From JANQRV01 sp964533785 (GTDB taxonomy: Bacteria > Bacteroidota > Bacteroidia > Chitinophagales > Saprospiraceae), in NCBI GenBank assembly GCA_964533785.1, contig CAZHNG010000134.1:1-16470 (forward strand): a stretch of DNA of 16,470 nt. Reading direction: 5' to 3'. Positions 1-9,000 of the stretch are shown here, one piece after another. Within the stretch, counting starts at the first letter, position 1. Each line of letters begins with the position of its first letter. The notes beneath the pieces were generated by a model. It was not told where the DNA came from and made no database searches. It saw nothing but the letters and a program-made list of their open reading frames with translations. A program made the position numbers and the translations under genes.

Positions 1-120
1 TAACTTCATAACCTTCATAACTTCATAACCTTTATAACTTCATAACCTTCATAACCTTCATAACTTCATAACCTTCATAACTTCATAACCTTCATAACTT
101 CATAACCTTTATAACCCCTC
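1..120. repeat. 8/9-bp tandem repeat array (TAACTTCA / TAACCTTCA)
   Basis: The first 111 bases parse without remainder into thirteen units of two kinds, TAACTTCA (8 bp) and TAACCTTCA (9 bp). They mostly alternate to give a 17-bp period. Two 9-bp units are adjacent at 43-60, and the units at 26-34 and 103-111 carry the variant TAACCTTTA. A degenerate unit (TAACCCCTC) closes the array at 112-120. The array starts at the window edge, so it probably extends further left. There are no unique spacers, the period is not a multiple of three and no reading frame uses it, so it looks like a non-coding intergenic satellite. The role is unknown. Confidence 0.9.
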
Positions 121-295
121 AAAGCTAAATATAAAGAATCGCCCCAAGTTGAAAATCAGTTAATATAGATTTTTCTTTAAAGTGACAAAGTAGTTTTAAT
201 TGATTACCAAAAATTACACTTACCTTTATTTTTTAATTACAGCGTTCAGTATAAAATTTGGCTCACTTACGCTTTTTCGTGACTGGAGAACGATT
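121..295. other. Gene-free AT-rich stretch downstream of the lipoprotein gene
   Basis: This stretch lies between the tandem array and the stop codon of the minus-strand lipoprotein gene. I see no credible reading frame. A strong terminator hairpin for the lipoprotein gene is not evident: the short TCAC/GTGA complementarity around 263-282 is only four base pairs. Confidence 0.5.
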
Positions 296-892
296 CTATT
301 CCTTAGCCGGAGGCGTGATCATAATATGCGCTCGGTGCGTACCGGGATCCATAATCCAAGGTCCACCGGGAACGATCGGGCTTAAAGGTAAGCCGGTAGA
401 TTCCTGCGTAGCAAAAGGAATGTAAACGACGTAGCGGTAATTCGCCTCTTTTACGATATTGGTTGCTGGATCGTATTCTCCGTTCGGACCGGACAAGACG
501 TGCAAAGTGGTGGGATTTTCCGGCATTTCCAGTGTACCGGATTTAGCTTCTTCTTCCCTGATGTCGAAAACCTCACCGGGACTTTTTCCTTCGGCTTTAA
601 GTTCCCGGCCTCTTGACATAAAGGGCTCCAGATCATCGTGGTAACAAACCACCTGAAAGCCACTATTGTTAGGATCATCGGCGATACAGATCTGATTATT
701 GGTACCTTCACGCAAGGTAACCATTTTGCCACTAGCATCATAACCATAAACGGTAGCGCCTGCTCTCAGGTCTTCCGGCGCCGCCATAACGGCTGCGGCG
801 ATTTGCTCGGCTTTGTTGGGAATTTCTTCTTGGGCACAGCCCCAATTGGTTAGGGTTAATAAAGCCAGGATCAATAAAGTATGTAATTTCAT
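296..892 (-). CDS. Uncharacterised lipoprotein, 198 aa
   Basis: I do not recognise a named function. The frame is open further upstream, but I chose the ATG at 892 because it starts a clean lipoprotein signal peptide: MKL, a hydrophobic stretch LLILALLTL, then TNWGC with Cys19 as the likely lipidated residue. The residue at -3 is Asn, which is unusual. After the Cys come A-Q-E-E; acidic residues just after the lipidated Cys resemble the surface-export signal of Bacteroidota lipoproteins, so surface exposure is possible (inference). The mature part is soluble and has two further Cys (IC near residue 69 and VCYH near residue 82). It ends with a Pro/Gly-rich segment and a conserved-looking PGTHRAHIMITPP tail. 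Proteins of this appearance seem to be a widespread uncharacterised family, but that is from memory. The gene is divergent from the alditol oxidase, with 190 bp between the two start codons. There is no Shine-Dalgarno sequence. Confidence 0.8.
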   Translation of the reverse strand: MKLHTLLILALLTLTNWGCAQEEIPNKAEQIAAAVMAAPEDLRAGATVYGYDASGKMVTLREGTNNQICIADDPNNSGFQVVCYHDDLEPFMSRGRELKAEGKSPGEVFDIREEEAKSGTLEMPENPTTLHVLSGPNGEYDPATNIVKEANYRYVVYIPFATQESTGLPLSPIVPGGPWIMDPGTHRAHIMITPPAKE

Positions 893-1082
893 TTTTGGTG
901 GATTTCGTTTGTGAATGACTTTAAAAATATAACAATCCAAGCTATTCTGATAATTTATCTTCCAAATAATCATTCGCAATTCCATTTTCTGATTATTCAA
1001 ATAAAAATTGCAATTTTAGGTTATAAACCATCTAAACAACCGTATTGAGTGGTCAGAGTCCTATACTAAAACAAAACGAAAA
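893..1082. promoter_or_regulatory. Divergent intergenic region, presumed to hold two promoters
   Basis: This 190-bp AT-rich spacer separates the start codons of two divergent genes, so promoters for both should lie here. I looked for the Bacteroidota -7 motif (TAnnTTTG) on both strands and found no good match at a sensible position. No exact promoter is therefore called. The leader just before the plus-strand ATG is A-rich (AAAACAAAACGAAAA) and has no Shine-Dalgarno sequence, as is common in this phylum. Confidence 0.4.
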
Positions 1083-2432
1083 ATGAATAAAAGAACCTTT
1101 CTCAAAACATCCTCCGCCTTGGTAGCCGGCGGTATAATTTCGCCCATGATGTCCTGTAATTCAAGCAAATCCTTATCGAACTGGTCCGGCAACCTTACTT
1201 ACCATTCCAAAAAGGTGCATTATCCCACTTCCCTGCAACAGGTGGTTGACATTGTACAAAAACAAAATAGCGCCAAAGGACTGGGATCGAGGCATTCATT
1301 CAATACCATTGCCGATACGAATGAGCACCAGATCTCTTTAAAAAAGATGAACAAGATCCTGGCGTTGGATAAAACGGCCAAAACAGTGACCGTTGAGGCC
1401 GGCACCCGCTACGGTGATATTTGCGAATACCTGGATCAAAATGGTTTTGCCCTCCACAACCTTGCCTCCTTACCGCATATCTCCATTGCCGGTGCTTGTG
1501 CGACTGCAACCCACGGGTCGGGAGTAAAAAATGGTGCGCTGGCGACCAGCATCCAATCCATTGAACTGGTAAAAGCGAACGGAGAGGTAGTCGAAATATC
1601 CAAAGAAAAAGACCGCGACACTTTCAACGGTGCAATAGTCGGTTTAGGTGCCTTGGGCATTGTTACTAAACTAACCCTATCTCTTCAGCCTGCTTTCAGA
1701 ATGCAGCAAACTGTTTACCGTAACCTGCCCATGTCCGCACTGGAAACCCATTTTGAGGAAATCATGTCCAGCGGCTACAGCGTCAGTTTATTTACGGATT
1801 GGCAAAATAAAAACGTAAATCAGGTGTGGATAAAAAGCCGTTCTGGTACCGGTTCGATCGTTTCCGGTGATGAATATTTCGATGCGACCTTAGCCACCCG
1901 GCACATGCATCCCTTAGACGATCATCCGGCCGAAAATTGTACCGAACAGATGGGCACAGATGGACCCTGGTACGAAAGATTACCCCACTTCAAAATGGGC
2001 TTCACCCCCAGTAGCGGGGATGAATTACAGGCGGAGTTTTTTGTGCCCATGGAATATGGTTACGAAGCGATGACCGAGGTCGAAAAACTACAGGATGAAG
2101 TTTTCCCTCACCTTTTCATTTCGGAGATCCGCACCATCGCGGCCGATCAGTTTTGGATGAGCCCCTTCTATAACAAACCTTGTGTAGCTATTCATTTCAC
2201 CTGGAAACCGCATTGGGAGGCTGTGCAGGGGCTATTACCAAAGATTGAAGAAGCCTTGGCTCCTTACCACGTCAGACCGCATTGGGGTAAATTGTTTACT
2301 TTGGATCCGTCCGTATTACAAGGCAGGATTGAAAAGCTGGAGGATTTCAAAGCTTTGGTGAAAGCATATGATCCGGAAGGGAAATTTAGGAATCCATTTT
2401 TAAATCATAACCTAGGTTACACCTCCGGGTAG
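1083..2432 (+). CDS. Alditol oxidase-like FAD-binding oxidoreductase with Tat/lipoprotein leader
   Basis: This is a 449-residue flavoprotein of the vanillyl-alcohol-oxidase fold, in the aldonolactone/alditol oxidase group. Its best match from memory is Streptomyces alditol (xylitol) oxidase AldO, which oxidises the terminal C-OH of sugar alcohols with O2 to give the aldose and H2O2. The FAD-binding half contains GLGSRHSFN (66-74), where His71 matches the His that covalently holds FAD, and IAGACATATHGSG (135-147). The C-terminal half contains SEIRTIAAD (Glu348, Arg350), HFTWKP (His371) and HWGKLF (Lys403). These match AldO Glu320, Arg322, His343 and Lys375 at a constant offset of 28, so the active site looks intact. 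The N-terminus NKRTFLKTSSALVAGG is a Tat-like signal with Lys-Arg instead of Arg-Arg, followed by MMSC (Cys25), a lipobox. The enzyme is therefore probably folded before export and membrane-anchored. Substrate is uncertain: L-gulono- or arabinono-lactone oxidase is the alternative. Confidence 0.88.
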   Translation: MNKRTFLKTSSALVAGGIISPMMSCNSSKSLSNWSGNLTYHSKKVHYPTSLQQVVDIVQKQNSAKGLGSRHSFNTIADTNEHQISLKKMNKILALDKTAKTVTVEAGTRYGDICEYLDQNGFALHNLASLPHISIAGACATATHGSGVKNGALATSIQSIELVKANGEVVEISKEKDRDTFNGAIVGLGALGIVTKLTLSLQPAFRMQQTVYRNLPMSALETHFEEIMSSGYSVSLFTDWQNKNVNQVWIKSRSGTGSIVSGDEYFDATLATRHMHPLDDHPAENCTEQMGTDGPWYERLPHFKMGFTPSSGDELQAEFFVPMEYGYEAMTEVEKLQDEVFPHLFISEIRTIAADQFWMSPFYNKPCVAIHFTWKPHWEAVQGLLPKIEEALAPYHVRPHWGKLFTLDPSVLQGRIEKLEDFKALVKAYDPEGKFRNPFLNHNLGYTSG

Positions 2433-2444
2433 GCGACACCTCTA

Positions 2445-2591
2445 TTAGTTTCGCAATCCACTAATGACTACATTGCCGGTACCATTAGGATCACAAGGAT
2501 AGCTAAAAACTTCACTCCTAGCTTTAGGATCATTTATGGTTTCATAAAAATCATCCAGATATTTCAAGGTGGATTTTAAGTATGCTAACAT
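2445..2591 (-). CDS. Possible small protein, 48 aa
   Basis: This short open frame runs from ATG at 2591 to TAA at 2445. The peptide begins MLAYLKSTLKYLDDFYETIN and ends GNVVISGLRN. Its composition looks protein-like: an amphipathic Leu/Lys/Asp/Tyr-rich first half, then a Cys-Asp-Pro-Asn-Gly-Thr-Gly turn. It has no signal peptide or recognised domain. The frame is open for only 12 codons above the ATG before an in-frame stop, so if it is a remnant, it is a short one. It is convergent with the alditol oxidase (12 bp between stops) and divergent from the next small gene (68 bp between starts). It may be a real small gene, the tail of a decayed gene, or chance. Confidence 0.35.
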   Translation of the reverse strand: MLAYLKSTLKYLDDFYETINDPKARSEVFSYPCDPNGTGNVVISGLRN

Positions 2592-2659
2592 ATCTCTAAT
2601 ACCCGGAACACACTTCCCCAAAAAAACCTAATTTTACCAAAGAAAATACGAAATAATTT

Positions 2660-2845
2660 ATGTATCCGGAAGTGGAAAGAAACAGCCATGCTATTTCCTT
2701 TGAAGAATATCTGGAAATGGAGGAAAAAGATCTTTGGCGTATCTCTAATGTAGCCAATTTAAAGGAATCACTACATTTGCATAGCCTGGATATTGAAATC
2801 CCATTAGAAGATATTTATTACCAAATAGAAAGCATTAAAAAGTAA
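2660..2845 (+). CDS. Small acidic hypothetical protein, 61 aa
   Basis: No family is recognised. The peptide is acidic and largely helical in character, with many Glu, Leu, Ile and Ser residues (for example FEEYLEMEEKDLW at 19-31 and IPLEDIYYQIESIKK at the C-terminus). It has no signal peptide, membrane segment or Cys, so a cytosolic location is expected. It stops 21 bp before the start of the CPBP protease gene on the same strand, so the two could be co-transcribed. Its position as the leading gene of that pair is the main support for its being real. The leader (GAAAATACGAAATAATTT) is AT-rich without a Shine-Dalgarno sequence. Confidence 0.5.
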   Translation: MYPEVERNSHAISFEEYLEMEEKDLWRISNVANLKESLHLHSLDIEIPLEDIYYQIESIKK

Positions 2846-2866
2846 TTCAACGCAAATTATACGTTC

Positions 2867-3823
2867 ATGCAGCACCTAGAACGCGCACTAGACGGTCAAA
2901 ACCAATGGTGGAAATACATTCTTGTTATATTGATCGCCTTCTTGGGCGGGAATATCCTCGGAGCCATTCCACTGGGAGTGGTGGTCATCTCGAGTACCTT
3001 GCAAAACGAGGGGGAAATAACCAGTAATCCAGACAATTTCATGGATCTCTCTGCCTTTGGTATTGATCCAAATCTGGGCCTGGTCCTATTAATGATCCCA
3101 TTTATTGTAAGCTTGATATTCCTCGTCTTGATGGCAAAAACGCTGCACCAACGAAAATTAAGCGATCTCATCAACGGCACGCCTTCGATCAAATGGTCGA
3201 AATTCTTTTTCGCCTTTGGGATATGGGGCTTACTAATGATTCTTTACGTAGCAGTAGATTACACCTTAAGTCCGGATAATTTCAATGTCCGCTTTGATCT
3301 GTCTTCATTCTTGCCTTTGATCTTCATATCCTTATTGATCATTCCTTTTCAGGCTTCTTTCGAAGAAATTTTATTTCGGGGCTACCTGGCGCAAGGGATA
3401 GGTGTTTGGACCCGCAATCGCTGGCTGGTTATTCTCATTCCCGGTTTGCTTTTCGGACTGATCCATGCCTACAACCCGGAAGTAGAAGCGTACGGCTTTT
3501 GGGCGACTATGCCGCAGTATATCTTATTCGGCCTGGTATTTGGCCTGATCACCGTTTTGGATGATGGTGCTGAAATAGCAATGGGTGCCCACTCCGCCAA
3601 TAATGTATTCTTATCCATATTCGTAACTACGGAAGCTTCGGCCCTGCAAACGGCGGCTCTTTTAGAACAAAAGGATGTTTTCCCCTGGAAAGAAACAGTC
3701 ATTTTAATCCTGATTAGCGCCGCCTTTGTTTGGCTTATGCACTATCGATACCACTGGAATTTTGCTGTCTTAAATAAAAAGGTAGAAAAAGCAACAGAAA
3801 CAGATGACCAGGTAAACCAATAA
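2867..3823 (+). CDS. CPBP family intramembrane glutamic endopeptidase
   Basis: This 318-residue multi-pass membrane protein belongs to the CPBP (CAAX protease and bacteriocin-processing, Abi) family, whose members cleave substrates within the membrane. All three family motifs are present: EEILFR (Glu166, Glu167, Arg171), FGLIH (Phe196, His200) and HSANN (His242, Asn246). The catalytic residues are therefore intact. About eight hydrophobic segments are visible, including 16-42, 70-92, 112-132, 148-162, 185-199, 216-232 and 276-292. The C-terminus is hydrophilic and charged (KKVEKATETDDQVNQ). Bacterial relatives act in peptide or bacteriocin processing and self-immunity, but nothing nearby indicates a substrate. 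The only partner candidate is the 61-residue gene 21 bp upstream. The gene is convergent with acetoacetyl-CoA synthetase, and the sequence between them is interrupted by the N gap. Confidence 0.9.
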   Translation: MQHLERALDGQNQWWKYILVILIAFLGGNILGAIPLGVVVISSTLQNEGEITSNPDNFMDLSAFGIDPNLGLVLLMIPFIVSLIFLVLMAKTLHQRKLSDLINGTPSIKWSKFFFAFGIWGLLMILYVAVDYTLSPDNFNVRFDLSSFLPLIFISLLIIPFQASFEEILFRGYLAQGIGVWTRNRWLVILIPGLLFGLIHAYNPEVEAYGFWATMPQYILFGLVFGLITVLDDGAEIAMGAHSANNVFLSIFVTTEASALQTAALLEQKDVFPWKETVILILISAAFVWLMHYRYHWNFAVLNKKVEKATETDDQVNQ

Positions 3824-3839
3824 TTGAGACCTTCATTGC

Positions 3840-3939
3840 NNNNNNNNNNNNNNNNNNNNNNNNNNNNNNNNNNNNNNNNNNNNNNNNNNNNNNNNNNNNN
3901 NNNNNNNNNNNNNNNNNNNNNNNNNNNNNNNNNNNNNNN
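3840..3939. other. Assembly gap (100 N) inside or next to the 3' end of acetoacetyl-CoA synthetase
   Basis: Exactly 100 N are present, the usual placeholder for a gap of unknown length. The seven bases before it (3833-3839, TCATTGC) are identical to the seven after it (3940-3946). This suggests that the two contigs may abut or overlap and that the true gap may be tiny. Any frame read through the N run has no meaning. Confidence 0.97.
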
Positions 3940-5899
3940 TCATTGCCCACTGCTTATTTACAAACCAATCCAAAGCATCCGGATTACGAATGGCATCCCG
4001 GTTTAAGCTTTTTGATACATCCATACCTAAAAAGATTTTCTTAATCGGTACCTCCATCTTTTTACCACTCAGGGTGTAAGGTATATCCGGTGCTGCAATT
4101 ATCAGATCGGGAACGTGGCGGGGAGAACACTGCTCCCGTAACGCTTGTTTAATTTCTTTTTTCAGTTCCCCATCCAATTCAAAGCCTTCATTCAACACAA
4201 CAAAAAGCGGCATGACATCTCCGCCATCCTCTTTCTCCAGGTTTAAAATAAGGCTGTCTTTGAGCTGCGGCATTTTGTCCAGTACATTATAGATCTCGGC
4301 GGTACCGATACGAATGCCTTTCCGGTTTAAAGTGGCATCCGAACGTCCTTGTATGATCAGGGAACCATTATCGAAGAGTTTGATCCAATCACCGTGCCGC
4401 CATTTTCCTGGAAATTGCTCAAAATAACTTTGGTGATAACGTTCATCGTTGGGATCATCCCAAAAATAGATAGGCATAGACGGCATGGGTTTTTCGATCA
4501 CCATTTCCCCCAGCGAACCCTTGATGTGGTTTCCCTTTTCATCATAAGCAAATAAGGCACAGCCCAAAGCCCTCCCCTGAATAGCTCCCTTGTATACCGG
4601 CAAGTAAGGAACTCCTCCGACAAATGCGGTACAAACATCCGTTCCGCCGCTCATCGAACACAGCCATACTTCATTGGAGATGTTTTCGTATACCCATTCA
4701 AAAGTTTCGGGCGGCAAGGGTGCTCCCGTTGAACCAATCGACCGGAGATGCTTTAAATTCAATTTTGAGCCGGGATCTAGTCCCCGCTTCATACAAGTCG
4801 TTAAATACGGAGCACTGGTGCCAAAATGATGAATGGGCAATTCTTCGGCAAGCTGCCATAACACTCCTAGAGAAGGATAAGCAGGACTACCGTCGTACAA
4901 TACCGGTGTAGCCCCAACTAAAAGGCTGGCCTGGAGAAAATTCCACATCATCCAGCCCGTTGTAGTGAACCAAAAGAAATGTTCTCCTGGTTTAACATCA
5001 TTGTGAAAACTCATGTATTTCAAGTGCTCCAATAGCACCCCACCGTGAGAATGGGTAATCGCTTTTGGACGTCCGGTAGTACCGGATGAATACAATACCC
5101 AAATGGGATGGCTAAAGGGCACCGGCGTAAATTGTAAGGCGCCCCCCTTTTCCTGCGATGCTAAAACTGTTTGCCAGGTGATCGCTTGGTCGAGCGTAGC
5201 TGATGGCTGGAAGTAGGGAACCAGCAGGGTAGCCTCTAAACTATCCAGGCGATTACGGATTTCGTCAATTTCGGCCAAGCGGCTGTAAGTCTTATCATTG
5301 TAGCGGTAACCATCGGTAGCGATCAATAATTTGGGCTGTATTTGGTCGAATCGTTCGATGACGGTTTCAACACCGAAATCCGGAGAACAACAAGACCATA
5401 CCGCACCAATGGAATTCACTGCCAAAAAACAAATTATTGCTTCCGGAATATTCGGAAGGTAGGCCGCAACACGATCTCCCTTTTCTACTCCACTTTCCAG
5501 TAAAAAGCGTTGTACCGCTTTTACTTCCTTTTCAAGCGTCTCCCAACTCACCACTCTCCTACCCTTTTCATTGCAAAAAAGCAAAGCCGGCCGGTCTGAG
5601 CTTTGCTGCCGGAAAATATGTTCTGCATAATTAAGACTAGCACCTTCAAACCAATTACAACCAGGCATTTGGCGGCTATCCAACACCGTTTCGTAAGAAG
5701 AATGGGCGATAATGTCAAAATATTCCCATAGGCTTTGCCAGAACGCCTCGACCTGATCAACGGACCATTGCCATAAGGCAGCATAGTCCGCAAAGATCAA
5801 TCCTTTTTCTTTAGCTAACCATGATTCGTACTGCTTTAGATTGGATTGATCTATAAATGATTGAGAAGGTTTCCAGAGCGATTTTTGTTGTGCTGGCAT
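3940..5899 (-). CDS. Acetoacetyl-CoA synthetase (acetoacetate--CoA ligase), 3' end in gap
   Basis: This ANL-superfamily adenylating enzyme converts acetoacetate, ATP and CoA to acetoacetyl-CoA, AMP and PPi (EC 6.2.1.16). That feeds ketone bodies and leucine-derived acetoacetate into thiolase or polyhydroxyalkanoate metabolism in the cytosol. The 653 visible residues contain the expected motifs in order: an N-terminal ACAS_N-like region (MPGCNWFEGASLNYAEH, 78-94); the ATP loop YSSGTTGRPKAI (270-281); TTTGWMMWN (312-320); SGGTD (417-421); HGDW (502-505); GRSDATLNRKGIRIG (518-532); and the C-terminal SGKKMEVPIKK with catalytic Lys613. The long N-terminus and the terminal segment RNPDALDWF distinguish it from acetyl-CoA synthetase. 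Family members are about 650 residues and end roughly a dozen residues after LDWF, so only the last few codons are missing. An imperfect palindrome lies 45-65 bp upstream of the ATG. Confidence 0.93.
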
Positions 5900-5943
5900 G
5901 AATTAGAAATTTCTGGTGGCATCTAATAGATTAACCTGATTTT

Positions 5944-5964
5944 GTTGGTCAATAGTTTGACAAC
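5944..5964. promoter_or_regulatory. Near-perfect palindrome upstream of acetoacetyl-CoA synthetase (possible operator)
   Basis: Read on the plus strand, the element is GTTG, one extra G, TCAA, the spacer TAGT, TTGA, CAAC. It is a dyad of 4+4 base pairs with a single unpaired G. It lies 45-65 bp upstream of the acetoacetyl-CoA synthetase start, where a regulator-binding site could be. No T-run follows on either strand, so an intrinsic terminator for the adhesin gene is less likely. I do not recognise a specific regulator for it. Confidence 0.35.
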
Positions 5965-6043
5965 TAAACTAATTCATTTCCGGTAAAAACCCACAGTTTA
6001 TATTCAAAAACAGGAGAAGACATATTCACTTCAATGGCATCAA

Positions 6044-9000
6044 TCATCGAACAATGGTCACATCCCCCCTGAATATGATTCCATCCGCCAAATTCAATCG
6101 TAGGATATAATAATAAGTCCCTGCAGGCAGATCCTGACCAGCGTCATTCGTGCCACGCCAGTCATTCGTGTAGGGACGAGCTTCAAAAACAATATCACCC
6201 CAACGATTGAAAATGATCATGTGATTATCCGGGAAGTTGCCGGGAAAGTCGTCGATGATCTCAAAGTAAAGTTCATCATTCAAACCATCACCATTTGGTG
6301 TAATACCATTGGGTAAACTCAGTGAATCTACGCCGGGGAATTCTACCTCTTCGATTAGCACATCCACATTGGCGGTATCACACAAATTAGCACAGGCTAC
6401 ATTACAAACGACGTAACTGAAAATATCTCTTCCAGACAGGCCTTCTTTTGGTGCATATATTACACTTCCACCCGTGGTATCAATATTGATGAGATCGCCC
6501 AGGCTCGGACTTGACAAAATATCAATAGAAATATTTGCAGCACTGCCCAGGTTATCATTTTCTACCAAATTCAGGGTAACTTGATCATCAGCCGCTGAAA
6601 TTTCAAACAGATCATCCGTTGCATTTGGCGGTTCACTGACAATGATCCTTACCGAATCAGCGGCATAATTATTACAGCCTTCGGCTGACAAAGTCCAAAC
6701 GAAAACATTTGTACCTGGTTGTAAATTACTGACTATACTGGCATTGAAATCCGGACTTTCAATGGTTGCACCGGAACTGGTGGTCCAAAGGCCGGTAGCC
6801 ATCGTACCTGGATCTTCTGCTGAAAGAATGGTTTCATTTTCGCACAGCGTTTCATCTTGCCCCGCATTAGCGGTAGGTAAGCCTTCAGTATTCAGGGTAA
6901 CGTCTACTTCTGCCGTATCTGTACAAGTACTATTGATGTTCGTAATGATCAATTGGTAAAGCCCTTGTTCCATCGTTGAAGTGACCAGCGCATTACCACC
7001 AGCCAAGGGGGTATTAGTGGTCGCATTTACCCACTGGATAGAAAATTCAGGGCCTTCGGAAGAACCGGTACCATCCAGTACTGCGGTTTCTCCGCATTCC
7101 AGTTCGATCTGGCTTTCCACGACAGTTGCTATGGGGGCATTGATGTTGGGTAAAACGGTTATGGTATCACGGAAAGCACAGTTACCTCCCAGAGTTATAA
7201 ATAATTCATAATCTCCTACACCATTAGCCGTAGCCAATAGCGGATTCAGCGTATCAACCTCAACTGAATTTCCTTGATCTAAAGGCGTCCAGCGCGTTTC
7301 AAATTCGACATCGATGACAGTGGGAGTAGCATCCAATAACACATTAGGGTCAGGACATCCCTCCACTGGTGTGTCGTTGGCAAAAACAATATCAATTTCC
7401 GGTATTTCTTCAGATATGGATATAGTATCCTGGGTTCTACAACCGGAGTCTTCATTGATCAGCACTAATTCATAACGCCCCGGATCCACTACGTCAATAA
7501 TGAGTTGATTAGCCGTTAAACGCCAGGTATCGTTATTATCAATACCCGTCCAATCTACTGAAATGTTATTCCCTCTGATGGATGAAGTTGCATCAATAGT
7601 TACCAGCGTATCTCCACAACCCAATGATCCTCCGAGTACTTCGAAATTGATCACTGGCAATTCGGTATCTGCTTCTACCATGACGGTATCCGCTGCAAAA
7701 CAACCGTTTGAAAGGTCTGTTACGGCTAATTCATACGCACCGACCTGAGAAACCACCACAGAATCACGGTCTGCCGGTGAATCCAGACTGCCACCGTCCA
7801 AAGCCCTCCAGCTATAACTGACTTCTGCCATCTCATCATTGGAGAAACCTTCTCCTCTTAATACCACTTCCGAACGTTCGCAGGTCAAAAATTGGGTATC
7901 TCCGGCATCAACCCGCGGATTGTTCAGATTGCCCTCTACAATGACTTCATTGAACCCTACACATTGATTCGTATTGTCCAATACCAATACCTGGTAAGTA
8001 CCAGGCGCATCAACCGTGATGGTTAGTTCATTGATACTGGAGACAATATTTCCGGTATCGCCTAATGCAACCCACTCCAGGTCATAATCCGGCAAATTTG
8101 GGTCGAGCGCCGTGATCTCAACCTGATCATTGTTACAGTCAATTACATCCGTTGGCGGATTTATTTCTATCGTAGGAATATCAGAGATCACATCGATAGC
8201 AACTGAATCTTTAGCCACACAGCCGTTTCCATTATTAGTCACTTCCAAATAGTAAACCCCAGGAACTAATACCTCATATTCCATACGGTTACTTACTTCC
8301 GAAGTATCTCCCCTCAGCCAACGGTAGGTAAATTCCGGCCCAACAGCAGACCCCTGGCCATTCAATACAACGGTAGAATTCTCACAATCCAGCGTAACCG
8401 GATCTCCTGCTTCGACAACCGGACTTTCTATTGTCTCGGTCACTGTTACCGTTGTAGAGTTAGAACAATTATTTTCAGGGTTGAAAACGGTAACCTGGTA
8501 TTCCCCGGCCCGGCCAACTTTTGCTTCCTGAAATTCAGCATCTTCCACAACAATACCGTCACCTACCGGTTCCCACAATATGCCTACAGGTCCCACATCA
8601 GGTGGTAGAATGACCCGGACACTAGCCGTGTCTTTTATACAGTTAATCACAGATAAAGCCTCCGCTTCAATGGGCAATTCGCGAATCTCCCTGGTTACTC
8701 TTACCGTATCGCTACCCTGGCAACCTGTTGTTTCATCAGTAACCGTAAGAATAAAATTACCCGTATCGATCGTGGTGTACTGAGAACCGTTGGCCAATAG
8801 GATACCCTCACCATCAAACCACTGAAAATCTAAAGCGCCGTCTACATTTTGAGGATTCAGAATAAGGGTGTCGCCAACACAACCCAGAGTCATATCAGGA
8901 CCGGCATCCGCAATTACCTCTTCTCGCAAATCATTGACCACCACTGTATCCGTTGCCACACAACCTTCGTCAGTGTTGGTAACTTTCAAGACGTATGTAC

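Noticed and set aside
1..120. CRISPR array
   Set aside because: Repeat units are only 8-9 bp, directly adjacent and have no unique spacers; no cas genes are in the window.
255..295. Intrinsic terminator after the lipoprotein gene
   Set aside because: Only 3-4 bp of complementarity around a T-rich loop; no stable stem followed by a T-run.
893..1000. Longer start for the lipoprotein (ATG at 1000)
   Set aside because: The extra 36 residues would bury the lipoprotein signal peptide inside the protein; the ATG at 892 gives a proper leader.
2867..3823. Abortive-infection or bacteriocin immunity system around the CPBP protease
   Set aside because: The old 'Abi' label is only a family name; no bacteriocin precursor, transporter or toxin gene is present nearby.
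3833..3950. Reading acetoacetyl-CoA synthetase through the N run to a stop at 3833
   Set aside because: The N run is a placeholder of arbitrary length, so frame and residues across it carry no information.
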